Below are positions 42,382 to 53,490 of a stretch of 64,000 bases of DNA, piece by piece. Position numbers and translations under genes: made by a program. Below the pieces are notes generated by a model that saw only the letters and a program-made list of their open reading frames with translations, was not told where the DNA came from and did not search any database. Numbering within the stretch: the stretch's first letter is position 1; each line of letters begins with the position of its first letter. Source of the stretch: JBCCJA01 sp039045975. GTDB lineage: Bacteria; Planctomycetota; Planctomycetia; Planctomycetales; Planctomycetaceae. The DNA lies in the NCBI GenBank assembly GCA_039045975.1, contig JBCCJA010000007.1, forward strand, positions 1 through 64,000, written 5' to 3'.

Positions 42382-44013
42382 ATGTCGACCGAACAGACGC
42401 CGGCCGAAGCCGTTCCGGCCGCCGGCAATGCCGACTCCGCACGCCAACAACTGTTCTGGGGCTGCTTCGTTGCGCTGATTACGACGTCGTTCGCGTTCGT
42501 CGGGCGGCTGACCCTCATCGGGACCTGGTCGGAGCAATTCGGCCTCGACCCGGCTCAAGCGGGGCGTCTTGCCGGCATCGGCATTTGGCCGTTTGCCGTG
42601 AGTATCATCGGCTTCAGCCTGTTCATCGACCGGATCGGCTACAAGACGGCGATGTTCGTGGCGTTCCTCGGTCACCTCGTCTGGGCCGTGCTCGGGGTGT
42701 CGGCCTTCTACACAGAGGACAAGCAGACGGCCTACCAGATGCTGTACTGGGGCAGCCTGCTCGTCGCGCTCGCGAACGGGACCGTAGAGGCCTTCGTAAA
42801 CCCTGTCGTCGCTACGATTTTCGGCGAAAACAAGACGAAGTGGCTCAACATCCTTCACGCCGGTTGGCCGGGCGGGCTGGTCGTCACGGGCCTGTTCGTG
42901 ATCGGCCTCGATACGTACGACGCCTCGAGCGGCAGTGTCACGCCGTGGGCGGTGAAGGTCGGCATCATCGCCCTGCCGGCGGTCATCTACTTCCTGATGC
43001 TCGTCGGCAAGTCGTTCCCGCAGTCCGAACGCGTCTCGGCCGGGGTGAGCTATCGCGAGATGCTCGCCGAGTTCGGCACGGCGGGGGCGGCGATCGTCGG
43101 CTTCCTGACCGCCTTGCAGCTGATGGACTTCTTCTCCGGCGGCGACACGGCGTCGCTATCGTCGGGATTGAAGTTCCTATTCATCGGCATCGGCGTGGCG
43201 ATCACCGTCGCGTTCGGCGTCTACACGCGGTCGTTCGGCAACCCGATGCTGCTGTTCCTCTGTCTGATCATGATGCCGCTCGCGACGACCGAGATCGGCA
43301 CCGACGGCTGGATCTCGGCGATCATGGAGGGCGTCGCCGAAGAGCAGGGGATTCACGCCGCGACGGTGCTCGTTTACACCTCCGCGATCATGCTCGTGCT
43401 GCGGTTCTTCGCCGGGCCGATCGTGCACGCGATCTCACCGCTCGGGCTGCTTTCGATCTCGGCGCTGCTCGCGATCGCCGGGCTGACGTGGCTGAGCACC
43501 GCCGAGGCCGGGATGCTCTTCGCCGCCGCAACACTGTACGGCGTCGGCAAGACATTCTTCTGGCCGACGATGCTCGGCGTCGTCGCGGAGCAGTGCCCGA
43601 GGGGCGGGGCGTTGACGCTGAACGCGATCAGCGGGATCGGCATGCTCGCCGTCGGTACGCTCGGCTTCCCCTACATCGGGATCTTGCAGGCCAACAACCA
43701 GAGGGCCGCGATTGTCGAAGAGACCGCCCTCGAAGAGGTGCCGACTGTCGAGAAGAAGAGCTACGAGATCCTCGCGTACCAGGCGATCAACGACGACGAG
43801 CTGGCCGTCGCGGTCGAGGCGGCCGAAGGCGTGACCGACGAAGAGGTTGCGGAGGTGCGTGCCGCCGCGAACCAGGGCGCGTTGGCCGACATGGCCTACT
43901 TCCCGGGCTTCATGCTCGCCTGCTATCTGATCCTCTGGGCATACTTCTCGTCGACGGGCGGCTACAAGGCTCAGGTCCTGACGAAGGCGGAACCGGAAGC
44001 CTCCGCGGCGTAA
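42382..44013 (+). CDS. MFS transporter
   Basis: A 543-residue major facilitator superfamily protein with about 12 hydrophobic helices. The A-like loop between helices 2 and 3 reads DRIGYKTAMFVAF. Other landmarks are LNILHAGWPGGLVVTGLFVIG and GVGKTFFWPTMLGVVAEQCP, a helix seen in sugar:cation symporter-like and nucleoside-type MFS members. A cytoplasmic insertion of about 70 acidic residues (VEETALEEVPTVEKKSYEIL to about VAEVRAAANQGALADM) precedes the last helix. The substrate is unknown. The ATG at 42382 has GAGG 7 bases upstream and is preferred to the TTG just before it. Confidence 0.9.
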   Translation: MSTEQTPAEAVPAAGNADSARQQLFWGCFVALITTSFAFVGRLTLIGTWSEQFGLDPAQAGRLAGIGIWPFAVSIIGFSLFIDRIGYKTAMFVAFLGHLVWAVLGVSAFYTEDKQTAYQMLYWGSLLVALANGTVEAFVNPVVATIFGENKTKWLNILHAGWPGGLVVTGLFVIGLDTYDASSGSVTPWAVKVGIIALPAVIYFLMLVGKSFPQSERVSAGVSYREMLAEFGTAGAAIVGFLTALQLMDFFSGGDTASLSSGLKFLFIGIGVAITVAFGVYTRSFGNPMLLFLCLIMMPLATTEIGTDGWISAIMEGVAEEQGIHAATVLVYTSAIMLVLRFFAGPIVHAISPLGLLSISALLAIAGLTWLSTAEAGMLFAAATLYGVGKTFFWPTMLGVVAEQCPRGGALTLNAISGIGMLAVGTLGFPYIGILQANNQRAAIVEETALEEVPTVEKKSYEILAYQAINDDELAVAVEAAEGVTDEEVAEVRAAANQGALADMAYFPGFMLACYLILWAYFSSTGGYKAQVLTKAEPEASAA

Positions 44014-44039
44014 TCGAAGCCGACCTTTCGGAACGAAAC

Positions 44040-44071
44040 GAGCCGGCCCGGACTGACGTCCGGGCCGGCTC
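44040..44071 (+). terminator. perfect hairpin after the MFS gene
   Basis: A perfect 14-bp stem (GAGCCGGCCCGGAC and its complement) with a TGAC loop lies 26 bases after the MFS stop. No T-tract follows, but position and stability suit a 3' end. A second perfect hairpin, CACGCCGA-ATCGA-TCGGCGTG, lies at 44085-44105. Confidence 0.65.
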
Positions 44072-44103
44072 TCTGCATTGCGTCACGCCGAATCGATCGG
44101 CGT

Positions 44104-44200
44104 GGAGGTGGCCGCCGCGAAGGGCAGCCCGCCGGCTGCCTGACTAGGCGGTCACACCTCGTTGGCTGGGTAAATCGGATATCACGTGACCACCTCCTTT
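44104..44200 (-). ncRNA. candidate structured RNA / translational switch with internal anti-SD
   Basis: Read on the minus strand this stretch begins AAAGGAGGTGGTCACGTG, the strongest Shine-Dalgarno site in the window. Two downstream segments can pair with it and exclude each other: GTGACCGCC (44155-44147) pairs over 9 bases with GGTGGTCAC, and GGCCACCTCC (44113-44104) pairs over 10 bases with GGAGGTGGTC. Between them is a 7-bp hairpin GGCAGCC-GGCG-GGCTGCC. The latter pairing strand contains CACCTCC, the same heptamer as the anti-SD of 16S rRNA. No gene follows on the minus strand, so this may be a small RNA or a peptide-coding transcript rather than a leader. The bases 44201-44365 upstream show no supported gene. 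Confidence 0.35.
44144..44185 (-). CDS. possible 13-residue peptide behind a strong Shine-Dalgarno site
   Basis: GTG start at 44185, 6 bases after AGGAGGT, encoding MISDLPSQRGVTA and a TAG stop. The frame ends inside one of the strands that can cover its own Shine-Dalgarno site, so a ribosome completing it would melt that pairing. An upstream extension to 44341 reads as non-protein-like sequence. Real translation is uncertain; the case rests only on the initiation signal and the folded context. Confidence 0.3.
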   Translation of the reverse strand: MISDLPSQRGVTA

Positions 44201-44365
44201 CGAATGAAACAGCCCGCTACTGCCGGTGCCAAAGTTCCGGCCTGTTCGCAGGGGGACGACCGCCGCGGTGCGTGCCGCGGCACATGCGAGCATGGTGACG
44301 GCTTCCGCCGAGGCGGCAAGATGGAAAATCGGAATTCTCAACAGCCTTCACATCCGCCCGCGCAT

Positions 44366-44465
<100 letters not shown>

Positions 44466-44627
44466 GGTCGGGACGGCCCGCCAGCCGACTTGCCTGCAGA
44501 ATACTCGTCAACACAGTCTCGGGCCAGATCGAGGATTGCTACGACGATCTCACGCCGAGCTGATTAAGAATCAGAACGAGCGGCTCACGGAACGCCAGAG
44601 CCCTTAATTCGTCGAACAAGTTCGCGC

Positions 44628-44663
44628 AAAAAGGAGCCCTGTCGGACCGAAGTCCGACAGGGC
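44628..44663 (-). terminator. rRNA operon terminator
   Basis: On the minus strand a perfect 12-bp stem (GCCCTGTCGGAC and its complement, loop TTCG) followed by CTCCTTTTT, a few bases after the 3' end of 5S rRNA. The UUCG tetraloop is of the extra-stable class. Confidence 0.9.
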
Positions 44664-44667
44664 ATAA

Positions 44668-44776
44668 CCCGGCGACGACCTACTTTCGCACCTTGCGGCA
44701 CTATCATCGGCTCCGGATGCTTAACGGTCGTGTTCGGAATGGGAACGAGTGTGGCCACCCGGATATGGTCACCGGA
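44668..44776 (-). rRNA. rrf: 5S ribosomal RNA
   Basis: The minus strand reads GGTGGCCACACTCGTTCCCA, then TTCCGAACACGACCGTTAAG and GCGAAAGTAGGTCGTCGCC: the conserved 5S loop sequences CCGAACACG, GTTAAGC and the closing helix. Ends were placed by the terminal GGTGAC/GTCGCC pairing and are good to a few bases. It follows 23S after about 110 bases. Confidence 0.93.
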
Positions 44777-44883
44777 ATCGACCCGTCGGCGTCTCCGCCG
44801 GCCGGGCCGCGATCGTTTCGAGTGCCTCTTTTCCAGTCGCAAAGGCCACTGATTCGCCCGAAGGCGGAGATCAGTGTGGCCAA

Positions 44884-47645
<2,762 letters not shown>

Positions 47646-48039
47646 GATCTCGACCCGCGGACGGGAGTCTCACTTCCCGACGACCCCGAAGGGCCCGAGC
47701 ACGAACCGCGACCGGCATGGTGAGCCGCTCGACCCGAAGGCCTGCGGCCGCCTTTGCGCTTGGAATTGACCAGAGTCGGCCGTCACGTGTCGCCACGCGG
47801 CGGCTTCGTCGTGTCAAAAAAGATGCCACTCGAAACGATCGAATTGTCAAAGATCGTGCGGCCGAGGCCACAATCAGGCTCGGCTTTCGATGCCGAACCA
47901 ATTTGCCACCAGACCGAAGCCTGGTCAGCGAGGGGCGGGATGTTATCTGTGCCCGGAGAGGCGGTCAACTAAGTCGTCGCGACCCCCCGGGAAATTTCTT
48001 GACAGCACCCCGCGACCCCCGCGATCCCCCGAAAACACT
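47646..48039 (-). other. spacer between tRNA-Ala and 23S rRNA
   Basis: A transcribed spacer of about 390 bases with no gene I can support. It is noticeably less GC-rich than protein genes in its left-middle part (47810-47900). It should contain the processing stem for the 23S 5' end; no boxA/boxB motif was identified by eye. Confidence 0.6.
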
Positions 48040-48112
48040 GGAGACGATGGGGCTCGAACCCACAACCCCCGGCTTGCAAAGCCGGTGCTCTCCCAATTGA
48101 GCTACGTCCCCG
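48040..48112 (-). tRNA. tRNA-Ala (anticodon TGC)
   Basis: 73 bases on the minus strand: acceptor GGGGACG with CGTCTCC, D arm GCTC-AATTGGGA-GAGC, anticodon stem CCGGC/GCCGG around TTTGCAA (anticodon TGC), T arm GTGGG-TTCGAGC-CCCAT-type. Discriminator A; no CCA encoded. It sits between tRNA-Ile and 23S, as in classic rRNA spacers. Confidence 0.96.
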
Positions 48113-48124
48113 CGTCGCGACAGG

Positions 48125-48159
48125 AAAACAGCCGCCGGACGTCGCCCGGCGGCTGTTTT
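48125..48159 (-). terminator. terminator-like hairpin between tRNA-Ile and tRNA-Ala
   Basis: A perfect 14-bp stem (AAAACAGCCGCCGG and its complement) with a 7-base loop; on the minus strand it ends with TTTTCC. It looks like a textbook bidirectional intrinsic terminator but lies between two tRNAs expected to be cotranscribed with 23S. It may instead be a processing stem, or mark separate transcription of tRNA-Ile. Confidence 0.55.
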
Positions 48160-48165
48160 CGGCAG

Positions 48166-48239
<74 letters not shown>

Positions 48240-48387
48240 CTGACCGCCGCATAGTGTCCGGCCGCACGGCGGGTGTCTACCGACCATGACCGACACGGCG
48301 GAGGCCAGCCGGTTCGGTCACCGGCGGCACATCTGACGCTACCATGTTGCGGCCGACGGCCCGCGGGCCGACTTCACGGAGCTTGTT

Positions 48388-48687
48388 ATGCATCGACCAC
48401 AGGCCGACGGCATTCCGCCGACCGAGTTGCTCGACACGACGCACGATTTCCCCTGCGAATTCACGTTCAAAGTGATCGGCAAGGACGAGCGGGGCTTCGC
48501 GGCGAGGGTCGTCGCGGCGATCCGCGAGTCGGTCTGCCTGGCGACCGACCCGCCATTCCGCGTCAGGCGGACTTCAAGCGGGCGGCACATGTGTGTCACG
48601 GTCGAGCCCCGGGTGCCGCACGCCGACGCGGTCCTTGAGGCCTATGCCGAAATCAAGCGGATCGACGGCGTCGTCATGGTGCTGTGA
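48388..48687 (+). CDS. DUF493 (YbeD-like) domain protein
   Basis: A 99-residue protein of the DUF493/UPF0250 family, an ACT-like alpha/beta fold. The family pattern is FPCEFTFKVIGKDERGFAARVVAAI at residues 22-46 and RHMCVTVEPRVPHADAVLEAYAEIKRIDGVVMVL at the end. In E. coli the member YbeD lies beside lipoate genes and may be a small regulatory domain; its role is unknown. ATG at 48388. It is followed after 85 bases by glycerate kinase on the same strand. Confidence 0.88.
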   Translation: MHRPQADGIPPTELLDTTHDFPCEFTFKVIGKDERGFAARVVAAIRESVCLATDPPFRVRRTSSGRHMCVTVEPRVPHADAVLEAYAEIKRIDGVVMVL

Positions 48688-48772
48688 TACGCGGCGGGCG
48701 AAAGGGTTTGCCGCCGAACCCGGCGCTGCCAAAGAGGGAAGTCAGAGGGTCAGGAGCGATACGGGACGAGCC

Positions 48773-50107
48773 GTGCGTGATCTCGCCGAGGACATCTGGA
48801 GGGCCGGCGTCGCCGCGGTCGACCCGACGCGCTGCGTCTCGAAATCGGTGCACGTCACCGGCGACGAGATCGGCGTTTCGGGTCAGGAATTCCGCATAGG
48901 CCCGGGCGGTCGCTGCGTGGTGCTGGGGGCGGGGAAGGCCGCCGCGAGCATGGCTGCGGGCGTTCTCGACGCACTCCGCCCGGCCACGGACGCGGGCCGA
49001 TTTCGGGTCGAAGGGCTCGTCAGCGTGCCGTCCGACTGCGTGCGAGACCTCGGCCCGATCGAAGCCACGGCGGGCCGCCCGGCGGGTCGGAACGAGCCGA
49101 CCGCCGCCGCGGTCGCGGCGACCGACCGCATGCTCCGACTGGCGGCGACGACGACCGCCGACGACGTCGTGCTGCTGCTGATTTCGGGCGGGGGCAGTGC
49201 GTTGCTGGCGAAACCGGCGGGGGGGTTGTCCCTCGAAGACAAGCTCGACGTCACCCGTCGGCTCGCGAAAGCCGGCGCCTCGATCGGAGACTTGAACACG
49301 GTTCGCCGTGAACTCTCGGCGGTGAAAGGCGGGCGTTTCGCCGACGCGATCGCCACGCCGCAGGCGGCGGCGGTCGTGATCTCGGACATCGTCGGCGACC
49401 CGCTCGACCTGATCGCGTCGGGCCCCGGGTTCCGCAGCATCGGGGACGCGGCCGGTGCGCTGTCGGTCCTGCGAAAATACGGCGTCGAGCCCCCTTCGGC
49501 GGTCCGGGGCCATCTCCTGCAGGCGAGTAAGTCTCCGCCAGCGGCCAAACGGCGGCCGGCTCTGCCGCACGCCGTCGTCGCGAGTAACGCCGTCGCCGTG
49601 CGGGCGGCTGCGGCGAAAGCCGAGGAGCTCGGTTTCCGCGTCGAGTCGCTCGGCTCGGAGAACGAGGGAGAGGCGGCCGCGGAAGGCAGGAACATCGCCG
49701 AACGTGCCGTCGCGATCCGACGCGGTGTCGGACTGGGCGACCGACCGGTCTGTTTACTCAGCGGCGGGGAACCGACCGTCCGCCTCGCCAAGACCGACTT
49801 GCCGCAGAAGGGCGGCCGCAATCAGGAGCTCGCGGTCGCGGCGGCGGAGTTCCTGCGGGCACACGACCCGTCGAGGATCACATTGCTCGCGGGCGGGACC
49901 GACGGGGAGGACGGTCCGACCGACGCGGCGGGCGGCTTCGCGGACGCGGCGATGCTCGCGAAGATGACCGAGTGCGGGCTCGACCCGCGTGAGTTCCTCG
50001 CGATCAACAATACCTACCCGTTGCTGGAACGGGCCGACGCCCTCTTCCGGACCGGGCCGACCGGCACCAACGTGATGGACCTGCGGGTCGTGCTGATCGC
50101 CCCGTGA
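48773..50107 (+). CDS. glycerate 2-kinase (MOFRL family)
   Basis: A 444-residue class II glycerate kinase that phosphorylates D-glycerate, probably at C2, feeding glycolate or serine carbon into glycolysis. The N-terminal DUF4147 domain has CVVLGAGKAAASMAAGVLDAL, LLISGGGSALLAKPAGGLSL, LNTVRRELSAVKGGRFADAI and VVISDIVGDPLDLIASGPG; the C-terminal MOFRL domain has LLSGGEPTVRL, KGGRNQELAVAAAEFL, LLAGGTDGEDGPTDAAGGFAD and GPTGTNVMDLRVVLI. The GTG at 48773 starts just ahead of the first conserved helix; the longer frame upstream overlaps the DUF493 gene and lacks family character. It is convergent with hisA. Confidence 0.93.
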   Translation: MRDLAEDIWRAGVAAVDPTRCVSKSVHVTGDEIGVSGQEFRIGPGGRCVVLGAGKAAASMAAGVLDALRPATDAGRFRVEGLVSVPSDCVRDLGPIEATAGRPAGRNEPTAAAVAATDRMLRLAATTTADDVVLLLISGGGSALLAKPAGGLSLEDKLDVTRRLAKAGASIGDLNTVRRELSAVKGGRFADAIATPQAAAVVISDIVGDPLDLIASGPGFRSIGDAAGALSVLRKYGVEPPSAVRGHLLQASKSPPAAKRRPALPHAVVASNAVAVRAAAAKAEELGFRVESLGSENEGEAAAEGRNIAERAVAIRRGVGLGDRPVCLLSGGEPTVRLAKTDLPQKGGRNQELAVAAAEFLRAHDPSRITLLAGGTDGEDGPTDAAGGFADAAMLAKMTECGLDPREFLAINNTYPLLERADALFRTGPTGTNVMDLRVVLIAP

Positions 50108-50215
50108 GCGTCTTCCGAGACCGACGCGGACGCTCGTCGGCCTCGCTCCCGGGGCCCAGCGATGCCGGTCAGCTCATCGGCTATCGGCGGATCGCGGGAG
50201 TGAGAGGTCTGCTTC

Positions 50216-50959
50216 TTATCCCGCGGCCCCGACGGCTCCTTCGACCGACATCGTGCCCTCATAGAGAGCTCGGCCGACGATCGCACCGACGACTCCGTGA
50301 TGGCGTTCCCGGAGTGTGACCAGCTTCGCGATGTCCTCGGTGGTCGTGACGCCGCCGGAGGCGATGACCGGCAGGCCGAGGTCGGCCAACTCGCCGAGGT
50401 CATGTAGCGTGCCGTCGTCGATCCCTTGGAGCATCCCGTCGTTCGCGATGTTCGTGTAGACGACGGCCGCGACCGGGGTGCCGGCGTAGCGGGCGGCGAG
50501 TTCGACGGCCGACGTTTCCGAGACGTCGAGCCAGCCGTCGGTCGCAACTTTGCCGTCCTTCGCGTCGATCCCGAGCACGAGGCGGTCGGGCAGGCGTTGG
50601 GCGGTCCGTTTGAACCAGACCGGGTCCTTCAACGCGGCCGTGCCGACGATCGCGCGGTCCACACCGAGCTTTTCGAGCACGGTCTCAAGCGCGTGGTCGT
50701 CGCGGACCCCGCCGCCGAGCTGGATCGGGACGTCGGCCGCGGCCCGGATCGCGCGGACGGCCTCAAGGTTCGTCGGCCCGCCCGAGGCGGCGGCATCGAG
50801 GTCGACGACGTGCAGCCGCGTCGCACCCTCGGCGACGAAGCGGCGGGCGACTTCGCCGGGGTCGTCGCTGTAGACGGTTTCCCGGGCGTAATCGCCCTGC
50901 GTGAGCCGGACGACGCGGCCGCCGCGGAGGTCGATGGCGGGCAGAATTTCGAGAGGCAT
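50216..50959 (-). CDS. hisA: ProFAR isomerase (HisA)
   Basis: 1-(5-phosphoribosyl)-5-[(5-phosphoribosylamino)methylideneamino]imidazole-4-carboxamide isomerase of histidine biosynthesis; 247 residues, a TIM barrel. The N-terminal catalytic Asp is in LPAIDLRGGRVVRLTQGDY (about residues 6-24), the second in LGIDAKDGKVATDGW, and phosphate-binding loops are LGGGVRDDHAL and IASGGVTTTEDI. In some lineages this enzyme doubles as TrpF (PriA), which cannot be judged here. It follows hisH after 14 bases on the same strand. Confidence 0.97.
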   Translation of the reverse strand: MPLEILPAIDLRGGRVVRLTQGDYARETVYSDDPGEVARRFVAEGATRLHVVDLDAAASGGPTNLEAVRAIRAAADVPIQLGGGVRDDHALETVLEKLGVDRAIVGTAALKDPVWFKRTAQRLPDRLVLGIDAKDGKVATDGWLDVSETSAVELAARYAGTPVAAVVYTNIANDGMLQGIDDGTLHDLGELADLGLPVIASGGVTTTEDIAKLVTLRERHHGVVGAIVGRALYEGTMSVEGAVGAAG

Positions 50960-50973
50960 AGACGCGGGTCGGC

Positions 50974-51588
50974 TCAGAGCGCCGCGAAGTTCTCCAGAAT
51001 GCGGAGGCCGTCGCGCTGGCTCTTTTCGGGGTGGAACTGGGTCGCGAACAGATTGCCGCGTTCCACCATCGAAACGAAAGCGGGCCCGTATTCGGTCGTC
51101 GTCGCGACGACGTCGGCGTCGTCCGGAACGACATAGTAGCTGTGGACGAAATAGACCGACGCGTCGTCGCCGAGGCCGCCCAACAGTCGCGACGGTTTCG
51201 CCCGCCGGAGCGTGTTCCAGCCCATATGCGGGACCTTGCCGGGAACTTCGTCGCCGAAGCGGACGACTTCGCCGGCGATCAGGCCGAGGCCCTCGTGCTC
51301 GCCGTCTTCGTAGCCGCGGTCGAACAACAGCTGCAGCCCTAAGCAGATACCGAGGAACGGCTTATCGTCACCGACATGCCGGCAGACGGGGCCGTCGAGC
51401 CCGCTCGACCGGAGTGCCGCGATCGCGTCGCGGAACGCGCCGACGCCGGGCAGCACCAGCTTCGACGCCGTGGCGACGACGGCCGGGTCGGCGGTCACGG
51501 TCGGCCGCATCCCGACGCGTTCGCAGGCCCGGGCCACCGAACGCAGGTTGCCCATCCCGTAATCGACGATCGTCACGTCTGGCGACAT
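50974..51588 (-). CDS. hisH: imidazole glycerol phosphate synthase glutaminase subunit
   Basis: Class I glutamine amidotransferase that supplies ammonia to HisF; 204 residues. The opening is VTIVDYGMGNLRSVARACE, the nucleophile elbow PFLGICLGLQLLF carries the catalytic Cys, and ATQFHPEKSQRDGLRILENF holds the catalytic His and Glu. HMGWNTL is the usual interface segment. The ATG at 51588 is preceded by a purine-rich GAAAGAGAG and is preferred to an in-frame start 27 bases upstream, inside the preceding gene. hisF is not in the window. Confidence 0.97.
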   Translation of the reverse strand: MSPDVTIVDYGMGNLRSVARACERVGMRPTVTADPAVVATASKLVLPGVGAFRDAIAALRSSGLDGPVCRHVGDDKPFLGICLGLQLLFDRGYEDGEHEGLGLIAGEVVRFGDEVPGKVPHMGWNTLRRAKPSRLLGGLGDDASVYFVHSYYVVPDDADVVATTTEYGPAFVSMVERGNLFATQFHPEKSQRDGLRILENFAAL

Positions 51589-51604
51589 CGGCTCTCTTTC
51601 TCGG

Positions 51605-52879
51605 TCACTCGCCACGCCAGGCCCGCAGGCCGCGTCGGCCCGACGCGGCGGCGACGCCGGGCCAGTCCTCGCCCCGGCCCCAGCCGTCCGACACCGACGC
51701 GGGGGCGACGTTCGCCCGTCCGGGCGGGTCGTCGTACCAGACGTCGTCGTCGAGCCCGGCGAGCCGCTTGAGCAGTCGCATCAGCAGCAGCAGCACGGCG
51801 AGCAGGGCGGTCATCGTGACCGCGACGACGAGCAGCAGCGGCCCGAGCAGGCAGGCCCGCTCGACCGACGGCCAGACGTACGGCCACGCCAGGATCAGCA
51901 GCACCGCCCCGGCCGCCAGCGACGGCCCGTAAGGGAACTCGCTGGAGGGCCGCAGCGTTTTCGTCAGCACCAGGCCGACACAGGCACACGCCGGCGCGAG
52001 GAAGAAGACCGCCGCGACCGCCTGCCAGCCGAGGAACGCGCCGATCATCGCCATGAGGATCACGTCGCCGAAGCCCATCGCCTCGCGGCCGAGCGCCCAG
52101 CCGCCGAGCACGCGCACGACCCACACGATCCCGCCGCCGACGAACAGCCCGACCACCGACGCGACGAAGCCGTGCACGTGCGGCGAAGACGCGACCCAAG
52201 CCGGCACGGCCGCGCCGGGGGCCGCCGGAGGGCCGCCGGTCACCAGGGCGGAGAACGAGGCGTCGGCGAACCAGACCGGCACGGGGATCAGCCGCCCGCT
52301 CAGCGTCGCGAAGGCGACCGCGAACAGGCCGGTCGGCACCGTCGACCCGTCGGGGATCGTCATCGTCTCCAGATCGGTCAACGTCGCGACGACGAGCCCC
52401 CACACGAGCACGAGGTGGCCGACGAGCAGACACCAGTGTGCCGCGGCGTCGGCCGGCACCGCGGCACGCAGGGCCGCGTCGACCGGCGTGACGAAGCCCG
52501 ACAGGTCGACGTACGCGACCGCGGCGAATAGTCCGGCGGTGAGCAGTTCGACGCCCCACCGCCGCAGCTCGACGCCGAACGACCCGCAGCGATACGGGTT
52601 GCCCGGCAGCCAACGCCCGACGAGCGGCAGGTGATGCCACGGCCGCATCGCCTGCCACAACGCCCGCTCCCGCGGGGGCACGTCGGCGACGTCGGCCCAG
52701 GTCGACCGCACCGACCGGGCCGACAGCGCGAGCTCGAACTTCAGCCCGGCGAGGAAGCCGGCCGGCGGCATGCCCGCGGCGAACAGCGTCTCGTCCCGCA
52801 CGAAACGGTCGGCACACCGCAGCGCGAGCCGACCGGCGAAACAGCCGAAGACGAAGCAGCACGCGACCGCCGCCGTCAC
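51605..52879 (-). CDS. A24-family prepilin peptidase
   Basis: A 424-residue polytopic membrane aspartic protease that would cleave type IV prepilin and pseudopilin leader peptides. The two catalytic Asp motifs are TDLETMTIPDGST (about residues 164-176) and GREAMGFGDVILMAMIGAFLG (about 264-284, the GxGD motif). The N-terminal region has hydrophobic FVFGCFAGRLALRCADRF but lacks the zinc-binding CxxC pairs of the bifunctional PilD methylase domain. The C-terminal 60 residues are a soluble tail. A likely substrate class, the DUF1559 pilin-like protein at 62383-63480, is in this window. The GTG at 52879 overlaps the aroK stop (GTGA). Confidence 0.9.
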   Translation of the reverse strand: MTAAVACCFVFGCFAGRLALRCADRFVRDETLFAAGMPPAGFLAGLKFELALSARSVRSTWADVADVPPRERALWQAMRPWHHLPLVGRWLPGNPYRCGSFGVELRRWGVELLTAGLFAAVAYVDLSGFVTPVDAALRAAVPADAAAHWCLLVGHLVLVWGLVVATLTDLETMTIPDGSTVPTGLFAVAFATLSGRLIPVPVWFADASFSALVTGGPPAAPGAAVPAWVASSPHVHGFVASVVGLFVGGGIVWVVRVLGGWALGREAMGFGDVILMAMIGAFLGWQAVAAVFFLAPACACVGLVLTKTLRPSSEFPYGPSLAAGAVLLILAWPYVWPSVERACLLGPLLLVVAVTMTALLAVLLLLMRLLKRLAGLDDDVWYDDPPGRANVAPASVSDGWGRGEDWPGVAAASGRRGLRAWRGE

Positions 52880-53427
52880 TCCGCCGCCCCGGCGGCGTAC
52901 CCGGCCGGACGACGCCAGATCTTCGCGGCGATCTCGGCGACGATGTCGGGCACGTCGCGGCCGTCGACGTCGACGACGACCGTCGCGGCGGCCTCGTAGA
53001 CCGGCGTCCGCTCCGCGAGGACGGTGTCGACCTCGGCGACCGGGTCGGCCCCGCCGGCGAGCGCGGGGCGTCGCGACGCGGTCGCGGCGTCGCCGCCGAT
53101 ACGGGCCGCGAGCGTCTCGCCGTCGGCCCGCAGATAGACGACCGGGCCCTTCTCCCGTGCGAGAGTCCGCGTGTCGTCGTCGAGCACCGCCCCGCCGCCG
53201 GCGGCGATCACGACGCCGTCACGCCCCAGCAGTGTCGCCATCACGTCGCGTTCGACCATGCGGAACGCGGGCTCGCCGTCGTCCTCGAAGACCGACGCGA
53301 TCGAGCGGCCCATGTGGGCCTCGATCTCGGTGTCGGCGTCGACCGGCTTGAGCCCGAACTTCGCCGCCAGCGGCGTCGCGACGGTCGACTTCCCGCTGCC
53401 GCGATATCCGATGAGCGTGATGACCAT
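52876..53427 (-). CDS. aroK: shikimate kinase
   Basis: Phosphorylates shikimate at C3 using ATP; 183 residues. The Walker A motif GYRGSGKST is at residues 7-15, the shikimate-site Asp in DADTEIEAHMGRSIASVFED, Arg in FRMVERDVM, and AAGGGAVLDDD is the Walker B-like Gly triad; a lid segment with ASRRPALAGG follows. The ATG at 53427 gives the usual short N-terminal strand; a longer frame runs back through the inverted repeat at 53491-53547. It lies just after aroDE in the same direction, so three shikimate activities are clustered. Confidence 0.95.
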   Translation of the reverse strand: MVITLIGYRGSGKSTVATPLAAKFGLKPVDADTEIEAHMGRSIASVFEDDGEPAFRMVERDVMATLLGRDGVVIAAGGGAVLDDDTRTLAREKGPVVYLRADGETLAARIGGDAATASRRPALAGGADPVAEVDTVLAERTPVYEAAATVVVDVDGRDVPDIVAEIAAKIWRRPAGYAAGAAE

Positions 53428-53490
53428 GAATTCGGCGTCCGAACGAACCGAGGGCCCGGCGAGCCGCCAGACCATACCAATCAAAGCCCG

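Noticed and set aside
44161..44200. CACCTCCTTTC resembling the 3' end of 16S rRNA
   Set aside because: No other 16S sequence precedes it on the plus strand; the similarity is explained by a strong Shine-Dalgarno site on the minus strand.
44220..44245. Sigma-54-like TGGCAC box upstream of the minus-strand element
   Set aside because: The spacing to the nearest GC dinucleotide is one base too long and the -12 element is poor.
44144..44341. 65-codon minus-strand frame covering the strong Shine-Dalgarno site
   Set aside because: The SD site is internal to it and only the last 13 codons follow a proper start; the upstream part is not protein-like.
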